Shown in pieces: positions 12,828-24,343 of a stretch of 64,000 nucleotides of DNA (its first letter is position 1; each line of letters starts with the position of its first letter). Below the pieces are notes generated by a model. The model was not told the origin of the DNA and made no database searches. It saw only the letters and a program-made list of their open reading frames with translations. The stretch comes from Tetracentron sinense. Its lineage: Eukaryota; Streptophyta; Magnoliopsida; Trochodendrales; Trochodendraceae. Location: the NCBI GenBank assembly GCA_015143295.1, contig CM026555.1:248001-312000 (forward strand), in the 5' to 3' direction. A program made the translations under genes and the position numbers.

Positions 12828-12907
12828 CCTAGCCACCTCCTTGGGTTTGTGAGTTCTCATGAACTCAAAAATATTATTTTTGGGGTTCACCGGATATTTT
12901 TCACATT

Positions 12908-13146
12908 TAGTGTTATCAAAACTAGACCGAACTGAACCATCCGGTCGAACTGAAAAAACTAGGAACAGGTCCCCAAAACCGAAACTCTATAAAAACCAGC
13001 TAGAACGGGTGGTAAAACTAGTTGAGAACTGGCCAGAACCGGGTAAAAATGAGAAACCATTACTTTTTTCATAAAAAAAGAACACGGTCAAACCGGGAAC
13101 CGGCCACCCAGCCAGTTCGACCACCAATCCGATTAAGAAAACACTG
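12908..13146. mobile_element. Degraded hAT-like MITE
   Basis: Imperfect terminal inverted repeats: TAGTGTTATCAAAACTAGACC at the left, against CAGTGTTTTCTTAATCGGAT read from the right end. The interior is full of ACCGG/AACTGG-type subterminal motifs. The 8-bp flanks match only partly, so the insertion is old. Confidence 0.6.
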
Positions 13147-13177
13147 GTTCCATTAGAATAATGGAGCACCTTATGAT

Positions 13178-14583
13178 TGATGCCCAGATAATGGACCTTA
13201 GAGAGGGGTGAATAGAGTTTATGGCAAATTTTAAATTTATACTAAGTGATTATAGCGGAATAATAAATTTATCACTAATACTACCAAGTAAGAATCAGAT
13301 ATATAGACAGAGAGCTAGAAATACCAAACACCATATATGTTATCGGGGTTTAGCAACTTGCCTACGTCCCCGCCTTTAAGCTTTCCCGATTTAAGGATTT
13401 TCACACGATTCAATAATCGTGCTCTTCTTTTCTGGCAGAGAGCAAGCCATACAATCCTTTTCCAGGCTTAGGAAGAACCTTTAACACTCCTTTTGACAGG
13501 CTAAGGATGAACCTCTTCAAGAGAATCTCTCTCTTGGATACACGAGAACACTTTTCTCGAATTAGTGCAAGAATCCCTGATTCTTGACTTTCAGCAATTA
13601 TCGAAAATGTATGGATTTTAAATCCGAATTAAAAGATCCTAATTTGAGCTAGATAAGAATTGAATACAAGGCTGACAATCTCTCAAGATGGATTGGAATT
13701 GAATGCTCAATGAGTGAGGGATTGGGTTTCAAGATATTCAATGCAAAAACAGAGTATTAATTGCTAGAAGTTGGTGAGTGATGAATGATCAATAGAACAG
13801 TGTAATAATCTCTAAAATCTTATATTTTGATCATAAATCAACTCTATTTATAATTGGGCAATCAATATGGCCATTGGGAGTGTATTTAATGCGAGCTAGC
13901 CGTTGAAAACTAGCCATTATAGGTTTTTCCCACAGGCACTCGTCGACGAGTGAGTGAATTTTAGGCCTGAGTCGTCGACAAGTGGAGACAGAAGCAATTG
14001 CTTCATTTTCCTGTCATCCACTCGTCGACGAGTCCCTTGTACTCGTCGACGAGTTTACTGAATTTTTTCAGTAAACTCATCTTAATAAGACCAAAAATAT
14101 GAGAAACATGCTAGGACCCTTAGGCAATCAATTTAATATTATTTTAATCATTTTTTGGACCTTAGAATGATGTTCAAATTATACTAGGCCTCCTAGGGTC
14201 TATCTAGGTAGTCTTTGAGCAATTCTTTTCCAATGTCTTGAGGAATTTTTACAAGGTCCTACACACTTTAATTTAGACACTAGTCTTCCTTGAACGATGA
14301 TCTTCAGTCTTGATTTGAGAAGCTCTACTCTTGATGGATCTTTATGAATTGTCTTTGAGCTTTTGGGGCTTCTTAGAAGAACTAGCACTTGAACTTTGAC
14401 CTTGATTACTTTGAATTGATTTAAGCTCTTCAATTCTTCATATCTTGAATTTTGATCTTAATGGACTTCTTCTCTGAAATTTCACATACTCAATGGAAAT
14501 ATTAGTACATCAAGAGTCATTCCATTATTGTGTCATCATTGAAACTAGTAAGGGTACATAGAGTTGTAACCTTAAGGCTAACA
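13178..14583 (-). repeat. 3' LTR of the Sirevirus
   Basis: 1,406 bp. On the minus strand it runs TGTTAGCC...GGGCATCA. A TATA-like ATTATAAATAGAG lies near 13,850. Upstream of it in U3 are three perfect copies of the 14-bp palindrome ACTCGTCGACGAGT (13,938-13,951; 14,020-14,033; 14,041-14,054) and one diverged copy. Confidence 0.93.
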
Positions 14584-15025
14584 ATCTCCCCATTTTTTAT
14601 AATGACATAATAATGTGAATGACCTTGGGATGAGCTCCCCCTCACTATAAGTGTTCTTATAAACAGTGAGAGTAGCTCCCCCTCAACATCTGCAATATAT
14701 GTAAAAAATTTAGAATTCAAATTTTTAGAGTATATGTCACATCAGTCAAGAATAAGTCAAAAGTCATTTTGTTTTGAATTATGGAATCAAGAGAAGTTCC
14801 ATGTACAAGATTTTCAATTTTAATTGGTAAACCACATAGTTTTGAACCAAGAGAAGTTCCACAAAGAATTGATTTTAGAATTTTGATTGTTTTCAAAACC
14901 AAAAAATATAAGCATACACATTCTTTTCAAAACCAAAAAAATGTAAGCACACACAATCATACACATACACATTTTTTCAAAACCAAAAAAATATAATCAT
15001 ACACATTCACATTTTCTCCCCCTTG
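14584..15025 (-). promoter_or_regulatory. Multiple polypurine tracts before the 3' LTR
   Basis: Directly next to the LTR the minus strand reads ATGGGGAGAT (about 14,584-14,594). Further purine tracts GAGGGGGAGCTC (about 14,633), GAGGGGGAGCTAC (about 14,671) and AAGGGGGAGAAA (about 15,013) follow inward. Several such tracts before the 3' LTR are a known hallmark of Sireviruses and set them apart from other copia lineages. The A/C-rich segment 14,780-15,010 between them is non-coding. Confidence 0.75.
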
Positions 15026-15173
15026 GCAACATCAAAAAAAAGAAATAAAAAGATGGAAAGAAAAGTGAGTTGGATTTTATAGATGATCATCAAAAGTTCA
15101 TACAGAGTCAGTCATTACATGAAAAGAGAAAAAGTCACAAGAACAAAATAAAACAAATCATGACAAGTCTTCA

Positions 15174-17205
15174 TCAGAGCTTCTGCCTTTTGGTAGGCCT
15201 GTCCAGCTTGGAGGTAGGCTTCTTTGGTTTGGAAATCTTGGACAAGTCTTTTGATAAGTCAGACGAATCTGAAGAAGAAATCACTACAGGTTGTTGTGGA
15301 GGCTTCTCTGCTAGAGGGACTGAAGATGTGGCTGGAGGAGGCTGAGGAGGGTGAGATGGAATTTCCACATCATTGGGGATAGGAACAAGCTCCAGCTTCT
15401 TCTTGATGAGAAGCATCTCAGAAACAAGGTCATCAACCTTAGCCGCTATTTCCCCAACTACTAGAGCCTGTGAATACAATAAACCAACCATGTTGTGAAG
15501 ATATCGAGCTTGGACATTTACTACATTTCCAACACTAGTCATATCTGCACTCAAACGATCACTAGTCACATTGGCTTCAACAACCTTTCTCTCTACCTGT
15601 GAGATGATCGAGTCTACTCTATTCTTCACAACCTCACTCGAGATAGCCAACTCCTCAAACTTAGGTTGTAGCATAGCCTCTCTAGTATGGAACTCAGCTT
15701 GAAGTAGGTTTATCTTGGTCTCAAGAGAAGATAGCCTCGCCCTGGTCTCATTCTGAAAGAGCAACTGGCTCTGTCTCATATCAGTCTGAAATTGCTCCAT
15801 ACTAGAAGCCATGGAAGCAATCTGAGCAACCATCAAGCTCATCTGGTCATCTGAAACTGGAGCAGCCCTGGGAGGAGATGCAAAATGTTGTCCTGGATCC
15901 TCAAACTGATCTGAGTCATGTCTGTCGGAGGTCTTAGGTATATCTACGTCAACCATGATGTCTCCCCAATCAGGCTCAGCTACAGTCTCAGCCTCTGCAA
16001 CAAGTTCATCTTCTGACTCTACATGCTCTAGCTGAACTGCTGTCTCAGTAGGGTGAGTTGTCTCAGTAATAGGAGAAGATGGAAGGATGGGAGAATGAGG
16101 AGGAGAAGAGGGGTGAGGATCTGAGATGGGAGGAGTAGAGGGAGTGGAGAGAGAGGGTGGAGGAGTGGGAATAGGGATAGAAATGTCAGGAATGTCAGAG
16201 GAAGTAGGAATGGTCTGGGATTTTGGTATCCAAACATTAATAGACTCAACAAAAGAGTAACCCATTCTCATAATGTTAGCTTTAGAGTAAACATCTGAGT
16301 CAGAAATGGATTTCATGTCTTGATAAGAGTCGAGAGGAATTTTGAAATGTTTGAATAAACGAGTGAGAGATAGACCATAGGGAAATCTGCCTGTGGTCTT
16401 TATGGCAGCATCTTTCATCACATTAGTAATGATGAAAGGAAGGTCTATATGCTGAGAAGTCAAAATACACCAAATGAGAAATACGTCAAAGAAGGTAATA
16501 AGATCCCTGCCACCACTATAGGGAATGATATCATAAGTAATGATGTGGTGAGCAAGTCTAGCATCAAGGGTCAAATCCTTGAGCTTAGGAGGAATGGAGT
16601 TAGTGATGTCTTTATTGACACGCATCACTTTCAATGCTTCAATGATATTGAATCCTTCATGGGAAACCCATTGATTTGTGGTATATTCTTGAAATGTACC
16701 AGTAGGCAATTTAAGAATATTACGAAGATCAGCAACATTGTAGGAGATTAGTTTTCTATGTATAAGAATGAAATTTTTAGACAGTTTTGTCAAAAACAAG
16801 ATTAGAATAAAATTGTTTGCAAAGATTAGGATACATGGGTTCACGAAGTTCAAGGAACCTATGCCATCTAAGAGTTTTGAATTTAGACGCAATGATGTCA
16901 AGATCAATATCTTTAAAGAATTCGAAATCGGGAATTTTACCAAATACAGGTTCACGCTTGATGAAGTACCTTGAGTAGTTTTCTTGTGTTGTTTGGTTCT
17001 TGAATAATACAAGCGTTTCTTCTTGTGAAGGCTCTAAGGCTTGGCTTTGAGAAGTTTCCCCCAATTTCTTCTTTCCCTTTTCTGCAACTGTGGGTTTCTT
17101 CTTGGGCATTGAAGAATTCTTCACACGAGGAGCCATTAGCAATGGAATAGTTTTTGGGAGGCTTGGAAGAGTAGGAAAGATGTTTGAGAGGATTGGAGAA
17201 AGCAA
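15174..17205 (-). pseudogene. Env-like region of the Sirevirus (fossil)
   Basis: This region lies between pol and the 3' LTR, where some Sireviruses carry a so-called env-like gene. Visible parts, N to C: a Lys-rich start; a conserved hydrophobic/aromatic domain found in many plant retroelement proteins; a Pro/Ser-rich linker; an acidic stretch; a predicted coiled coil; and a basic Lys/Arg tail. I see no clear signal peptide or C-terminal membrane anchor, so an envelope function is doubtful. It is a fossil with about one break by eye. Confidence 0.75.
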
Positions 17206-17254
17206 GGGAACTAAGATTTGAACAATGGAACAGTGAAGAATGAAAGAAATTAGG

Positions 17255-17430
17255 TTTTAATTAAATAGTCTCGAGGGTACTTGTCGACGAGTAGGTCTGA
17301 CTTGTCGTCGAGTGGCTTCAAAAGCTCAGAAAATTTTAACACACTTGTTGCCGAGTGGCTATGACTCGTCATCGAGTGAAGACAGAATTAAAAATTTTCA
17401 AAACCTGTAACTCACTCGTCGACGAGTCCA
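17255..17430 (-). promoter_or_regulatory. U3-like palindrome module before the env-like region
   Basis: Five copies of a 14-bp palindromic motif (one perfect ACTCGTCGACGAGT at 17,414-17,427, four diverged such as ACTTGTCGACGAGT) are packed into about 150 bp. They are followed on the minus strand by a TATA-like CTATTTAATTAAAA near 17,255. The same motif is clustered in U3 of this element's LTRs in the same order relative to a TATA box. This suggests an internal promoter or enhancer for the env-like transcript; that is inference. Confidence 0.6.
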
Positions 17431-17598
17431 GACAGAATTTTTGAATTTTAAGATTTTTATTAACTGGACGGATTTCTAAAGCATTAAAACCTTTTTATAA
17501 ATGTTTTTAAGAGATTTTAAGAGGATTAAAACCACACATCAAGTATTAATGCAATCATCACAAGGTTTTTCAATTTTGTTCAACCTTACGCAAAAATT

Positions 17599-20500
17599 TT
17601 AGTTGATGTCATCAAGTCTAGTCATTCCTAATTCTCTTCTTAAAGTATTAAATCTTTCAGAAGGGAGAGGTTTAGTAAATATATCTGCAAGTTGGTTGTT
17701 AGTTTCAACAAATTCCAACATTACATCCCCATTCTGAACATGATCCCTTATACAATGATATCTGATTTCAATATGTTTGGTTCTTGAATGTTGAATTGGG
17801 TTCTTTGTCATACATATAGCACTTGTGTTATCACATTTAATTGAAATATTATTATAAAACAATTTGAAGTCTTCTAATTGTTGTTTCATGTATAATGTTT
17901 GAGCACAACTGTAAAGCCCCGAATCCTTATTGCACTAGGTGATGAATAGTGTGTGAATAGTGCTCAAGTGTGGTTTCGTGCACTAATAGGTTTTATGTTA
18001 ATATACGAGTTTGGATTTATGGCGTGCATGTTTCAATGGGTCTATATATCACTAAGGAGTGTGTATTAAGCATTTAAGAGTGTTAGAATTGGATTGGGAA
18101 TGATTCAAGTAGTGTAAATAAGGTTTTACAGAAAAACAGGGGATCACCGATCGCTCGGTGCCATCCTCCGATCGACCGATCGATCGGTATCTACCGACTG
18201 GTCAACTTTTTTGTATGGAGAAATTTTTCAAATAGGGTATTTTCAACCAATCGCTCGGCTGAAACCACCGATCGACCGGTAAGCCACCAATCGCTCGGTC
18301 TGTACCACCGATCGATCGGTTATATGCAGATTTTCTTCATTAATGATGTTTAAGACTTTAGCCACCACCCTTTGCCTATATAAAGGCTGGGTTCGTGCCT
18401 TAGGGTTTCAGAAACCCTTAGTACATATTTTTGAGAGATTTTGAAGAGGAGAAGAAAGAGAGGAACTACTTGTTGATCAAGCTTGTAGAAGATCAAGGTT
18501 CTTCCACTTCCTTTGGTGATTCTCAACCAAGAACTCAAGGTTCTTGCTTGTTCAAGCTTTTGGGAATCAAAGTCTTTGATTTCACCAAGGTAGATACACT
18601 GTACTAACAATCTTGCAATCCTACTAAGTTACTAAATGATGTTCTTCTAAATCTATACTACTTATGTCTATATATCTTGGATGTTTATGGTGTGAAAGTA
18701 TATAGTTTATATACTTGGATGGAAGATACTATTATGATGCACTCTAAGTGTTTGATGAAATACCTCTAAGAGATTTTATGCGTAAATATGATGATTTCTC
18801 TTATATGTTCATATGCTCGCATGTCTCGCATGAATCGATGTTTTCCATGGATTTCTCAAAGTACGGAAAAGGGGTTTTTCACTAAATGACTAATAAGGAA
18901 CGATTCTAAGTAACTCTATGATTCCTCTAAGATCGTTTCACAAGCTCTACGGATCATACTATGCTCACAAGGAACTCTATGATAAGCTCTAAGATCGTCT
19001 CACAAGCTCTACGGATCATAAATGTAACGCTCTAAAATCTCTATGGTATTGGCTCTATGTTGTGCTCTAAGGTATCTCTATGTCTCTACGGATCACAAAT
19101 GACTCTAAGCAACTCCATGAACTCACAAGAACTCACAAGGCTATGATTATCGATGTACTCACACGGTTATAGTTTTGGTTTTGGTTTCGAACCTCATCTC
19201 ACATGTTATTTCAAGGTTTCCACACTCTTACATGTTTTTACGGATTTCATTCTCCATGATTTGTATGCTCTATGCTTAATGCTTTATTGTTATTAGTTTG
19301 TATACGCTGAGTATTCCACGCTCAGCCGATATTTGTTATCATCGGCAGGTGCTCGGGCTCCGTTCGACATATGTGGCACGGAACCATGGTTGGAGGAAGA
19401 GTACTTCGACCCGGAGCCTTCCATAGATCATTATCAGGACGATGGTCTTATAGATAGGTGTCGAGACTTCGACTTTTGTTGATCGGCAGACTTAGAACTT
19501 TAAGATGTTCTTTTGTGATGTGAGTGTGGGGTTTGTCCACTCCACTTTTGGGTTTCTCACATGTACATACTTTTGTTGGTTCATACTTGAACTGAGTTAT
19601 AGGAGTATTGCTTTGCTTCCGCTATGTTTAGTATTTTATTCCGCTGTGCATTCTTTATCGATTTCGCTAGATATATTTGTGTTTCTGACAGGTCTCCACG
19701 TGTGCCTTATGTATTATACTGGAGGTATGATACAGCGGTCACGAGTCAATGGATCCCTAACTCCTAGGGGGTATTTTGGGTCGCGACAACAACAACTCTC
19801 AGCTGCTATATATTCAGCCTCAGCTGTAGAAAGAGTTATAGAGTTTTGTTTCTTACAAGATCATGAAACTAATGAGTGTCCCAAGAAGTGACATGAGTCA
19901 CTAGTGTTTTTCCGATCAACTTTGTACCTAGTAAAGTCAGTATCAGAATAACTAACTAGTTCTAGTGATGTGTTCTTAGGGTACCATAATCCTAGATCAA
20001 TTGTTTCAATTAAGTATTTAAAGATTCTTTTAATTGCAGTCATATGTGATTCTTTAGGATTAGCTTGAAATCTAGTACACATGCCAACACTAAACACAAT
20101 AACAGGCCTACTAGCAGTCTAATACAATAAACTACCAATCATACCTCGATATTTTGTTTCTTCCACACTTAAGTCATTTTCATCTTTATCTAACTTTGTG
20201 GTTGAACTCATAGGAATATCAGCATTCTTTGAGTTGTCCATACCAAACTTCTTGAGCAACTCTCTAGTGTACTTGGCTTGATTTATGAAGATGTCTTCCT
20301 TTGTTTACTTGATTTGAAGTCCAAGGAAGAAGTTCAACTCCCCCATCATGCTCATCTCAAATTCATCCTGCATGGACTTAACAAATTCTTGACAGAGAGT
20401 TTCATTAGTAGATCCAAAAATAATGTCATCAGCATAAATTTGCACTAGAAGCATATCATCATTTTTGGAATTTATAAACAAGGTAGTACCTATTTTACCT

Positions 20501-22621
20501 CTAATGAACTCTTTTTCAAGTAGGAAGCCACTAAGTCTATCATACCAAGCTCTAGGAGCTTGCTTTAAACCATAAAAGCTTTAGTGAGTTTAAATACATA
20601 ATTAGGTATGTTATGATTTTCAAAGGAAGGAGGTTGTTCTACATAAACTTCCTCTGATATAAATTCATTTAAGAAAACACTTTTAACATCTATTTGATAA
20701 AGTTTAAAGTCTTTAAAACAAGCATAAGCAAACAACATCCTAATAGCTTCATGTTTAGCAACCGGGACAAAGGTCTCATCATAATCAATTTCTTCTTCTT
20801 GGTTGTATCCTTGAACTACTAGCTTAGCTTTATTTTTAACAATATTTCCTTCTTCATCTTTTTTATTTCTAAAGATCCATTTAGTCCCTATTATAGATTT
20901 GTTTTTTGGTCTAGACAATAAATCTCATACTTGATTTCTTTCAAATTGATTTAATTCTTCTTGCATAGCAATTCCCCAATATTCATCATTAATTACTTCA
21001 AGAGCATTCTTAGGTTCAATTTGAGAGAGGAATGCAAGGTTATTACAAATGTTTCTTCTAGTTCTCACACCCTATTCCATGTTACCAAGAATTTGCTCTT
21101 TAGAATGATCTTTAATTAATCTTCATGTCTTAGGAAGATGAATTTCATATTCATCTAAGTTTTCATCTTCTAAGTTAATAGCATTATCTAGGTTGGCATT
21201 ATCCTCTTTATTGATTTCTAAATTTGTAACATTTTTAGATAGTTTTTCAACTTTGTCAATTTGATCATCATCATCAAGATTTTTAGTTTTAAAATGATTG
21301 GATTCATCAAAAATCACATGCATAAATTCTTCAACAATTAGAGAGGTTTTATTAAACATCTTATAAGCTTTGTTATTTGTAGAGTAACCTAGAAAAATTC
21401 ATTCACTAGATTTTGGTTCAAATTTCTTTAAGTTTGGTTTACTATTAAGAATAAAACATTTGCAACCAAATACTTTGAAGTAACCAATATTGGGTGATCT
21501 ACCATGCCAAAGTTCATAAGGGATTTTATTTAAATTATTTCTAATGACAACCCTATTAATTACATAACAAGAAGTATTAATGGCTTAAGCCCAAAAATAA
21601 TTTGGCAAATTATGTTCATTTAACATAGTCCTACCCATTTCTTGCAATAATCTATTCTTTCTTCCAACTACTCCATTTTGTAGAGGCGTTCTACGAGCGG
21701 AGAAATTATGGTTAAAACTATTTTTTTCACAAAAGGATTCAAGCTTTTTATTCTTGAATTCTCCACCTCTATCAGTTCTTATACAATTAATGGAATAACA
21801 TTTTTCATTTTGTACTCTTTTACAGAATTTTTCAAATAAAACATACACTTCACTTTTATGAGATAGAAATAGCACTCAAGTGAATCTAGAGTAGTCATCT
21901 ACAATAACAAAAGCATAGAGTTTTCTGGCTAAATTAGCAACATCATTAGGCCCAAACAAATTCATATGCAATAATTCTAATGGCCTAGAAATAGAGATAA
22001 CAAGTTTTCTTTTGAAAGATGATTTGATTTGTTTACCTAGTTGATAAGCATCACAAACTTTATCTTTTAAAAACTTGGTTTTGGGCAAGCCTTTTACAAG
22101 TTCTTTTCTAGATAATTTGGATAGTAAGTCCATACTTGCATGGCTTAACCTTCTATGTCATAGCCAATTAGTCTCATTTATAGCAGAAAAACATATTAGG
22201 TTTTGTGAGATAGGTTCAACAAAATCAATTGTATATACATTTTCATATCTATGAGCTATAAACAAGGTATTAATGTTATCTTGATCCGTAGACCTTTGTC
22301 ACACAATTGACTAATACTAATTAAGTTATGCTTAAGCCTTTCAACAAGTAAGACATTTTCAATAAAAGTGGTAGAGTTCTTATCAACATTACCTATGCCG
22401 ATGACCTTTCCCTTTGCATTGTCCCCAAAGGTCACATGTCCTCCATCATTTGGAGTGATTGAGATTAATAGATCTTTGTTCCCTGACATGTGCCTTGAGC
22501 ATCCACTATCCAAGAACCATCTTGTCTTGGAGTTAGATTTCAAACATACCTCCAAGACAGAATTTAAGTAACTCCAACTTATGTTCTTCCCGGTACCCAC
22601 ACAGTTTTGGTTGGAACCCAA
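17599..22621 (-). pseudogene. pol: pol region of the Sirevirus (fossil), split by a solo LTR
   Basis: Minus strand, N to C: aspartic protease with the DSGCSRHM motif (about 22,500); integrase core with VDDYSRFT and DRGGEF and the TPLQNGVV block (about 22,133-21,585); copia reverse transcriptase starting WIFRNKKDEEGN (about 20,920-20,200); RNase H with TAEAEYIAAES, split by the LTR insertion at 17,910-19,788, and a C-terminal part ending near 17,599 (NNQLADIFTKPLP). Family order PR-IN-RT-RH is that of Ty1/copia. The region is broken many times and is not functional. Confidence 0.9.
17910..19788 (+). mobile_element. Solo LTR nested in the Sirevirus RNase H region
   Basis: 1,879 bp, TGTAAAGCCCCG...GGGTCGCGACA, with TSD ACAAC at 17,905-17,909 and 19,789-19,793. 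It is the cleanest copy of the family also found at 1-4,014, 843-3,080 and 4,453-6,829. Internal landmarks: palindrome cluster about 18,147-18,325 (perfect ACCGATCGATCGGT at 18,307-18,320); TATA-like CCTATATAAAGG near 18,375; two to three repeats of CTCTAAGATCGTCTCACAAG type (about 18,925-19,060); conserved hairpin 19,306-19,326 followed by a GCCGAT...ATCGGC hairpin. It is younger than the Sirevirus it interrupts. Confidence 0.95.
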
Positions 22622-22949
22622 ACTGATATTTGGATGGTCTTGGGAGGGTGAGATCCTTTAGGGACCCAAATCATGTTTGGTCCTTTATGGATGGTCTTGG
22701 GAGTGTATAATCATTTTGGGACCCAAATTTTTTTAACAACTTTCTTTCCATTAAAAGTGAAAAATGCATTAGAGGGTGGGTTTAAAACATTTGAAGATTT
22801 TGAAAAGAAATTTTGGTATTCTTTTTCTTTTGCAAAAGGGTTGTATCCAATACCGGCCTTTCCAAAGACACATCTTTGTTGGCCCAAAAGTCTTTCACGA
22901 TTCCTTTCTCCCATAGATAAAGTGTGAGTAATTTTATTCAAGTCAATGA

Positions 22950-24283
22950 CCTCAGCTTTTAGCTCTTCACACTCACAAGATAATCCTTAGGGTGAATTTT
23001 GAAATTCTTTTTACTTTTCATTTAAAACATTGTTTTCTTTTTCAAGAATGAGTTTCTCATTATGTAAATCATTTTTCTCTTTAAGTAAAGAATTTAAGTT
23101 TGAAAGAGAAATATTGTCTTTCTTAAGTTGTTTGTTCTTTGAACCAAGTTTTAGAAATTTAATGTAGAGATCATCAAAAGCTTCTCTAATATCTTCATAA
23201 GATAAAGATTCATTAGGTGAAGAATTTACCTCTTCATCTTCAAGAGCCATGAGGCAAAGGTTGGCGACTTCTTACTCACTTGAATTGTTATCTGACCCAC
23301 TTCCTTCGGAGTCGTCCCAAGTAGCCTTCATTACCTTTTTCTTGAATCTTTGGCATTTCTTTAGTTTGGGACACTCAGTCTTGATGTGTCCCGGTTCTTA
23401 CATTCATAGCAAATGACTTGCTCCTTCTTGCTTGATTCTCCTTTGGAAACTTTTTTGGAGAATTCTCTTTTGTATGAGCTCTTCTTGAAGTTTTTCTTAT
23501 GTTTCAAGAACTTCTTGAACTTCCTTGCCATAAGAGCAATTTCATCATCTTCATCACTCTCTTCTTCCTCACTTTCTTGAGTTGTTTTCAAGGCAAGTCC
23601 CTTCTTTGCTTTTGGTTCACCTTCTTGATCATTCAGTATGACCTCGTGTGTCATGAGAGATCCAAGAAGCTCATCCATGGGAAGCTTAGTCAAATCCTTA
23701 GCTTCTTGAATGGCGGTGACTTTGGGACCCCAACTTTTGAGAGTGAGCAAAGAACTTTTCTAACATTCTCTGCATTGGAGTATGCCTTACCAAGAGATTT
23801 TAGTCCATTCAAAATATTGGTAAAGTGAGTAAACATGTCTCCTATTGATTCATCCATTTCTATTTTTAAAAGTTCATACTTATGAACTAACATACTTATC
23901 TTTTCTTCTTTCACTTGATTCGTGCCTTCATATATGACTTGGAGTTTGTCTCATATTTCCTTGGCCGAATCACATCTGGAGATTCTATTAAACTCTTGTG
24001 GACTTAAGGCACAATACAAATTACTAATTGCTTTAGCATTTGTTTGGATGAGTTTAATATCAACCTCATTTCATTCATCTTCTGTTTTAGGAATTCTAAT
24101 ACCATCAACTACTTTGTGAGGTAGGTGAGGTCCTTTGACAATGACTTTCCAGCAGTCACAGTCAAGAGCTTGGAGATAAACCATCATCCTGGTTTTCCAA
24201 TAGTTATAGTTTTCTCTATTGAACAATGGAGGACGGGTGGTGGATTGGCCCTCTCCTAAGGTAGTAGCAAATATGTTTGTCAT
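22950..24283 (-). pseudogene. gag: gag region of the Sirevirus (fossil)
   Basis: The minus-strand frames start MTNIFATTLGEG, continue with the copia gag signature FNRENYNYWKTRM, then an acidic Glu/Asp-rich stretch, a Lys-rich segment, a zinc-knuckle start (CYEC) near 23,400, and a coiled-coil Lys/Glu/Asn-rich part (about 23,250-23,011). This layout matches Sirevirus gag. It lies directly after the 5' LTR and PBS. It is broken in several places. Confidence 0.85.
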
Positions 24284-24329
24284 GAGGAATCTTTAACTCA
24301 AGATGGTTAAATCAGAAATAGAGCACTAA

Positions 24330-24341
24330 GCTCTAATACCA
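24330..24341 (-). promoter_or_regulatory. Primer binding site, initiator-Met tRNA type
   Basis: The minus strand reads TGGTATTAGAGC, two bases inside the 5' LTR end. It differs at one position from the usual plant copia PBS TGGTATCAGAGC. Confidence 0.85.
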
Positions 24342-24343
24342 AT

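Larger units (their letters stand above)
6920..12859 (+). mobile_element. Copia (Sirevirus-like) 3' LTR with two nested solo LTRs
   Basis: It starts TGCTAGGGTATT immediately after a GGGGGAGAA polypurine tract. It contains a TATA-like CTTATAAATAG near 10,490 and a copia-type R/U5 (the GGTTTTTCC...CCACGTAAAAA block near 11,005-11,035). With the two inserts (7,367-10,391 and 11,153-12,827) and their TSDs set aside it is about 1.2 kb, similar to the LTRs of the Sirevirus at 13,178. The right end at about 12,859 (TTCTCA) is estimated; the other LTR is outside the window, so no TSD can be checked. Confidence 0.6.
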
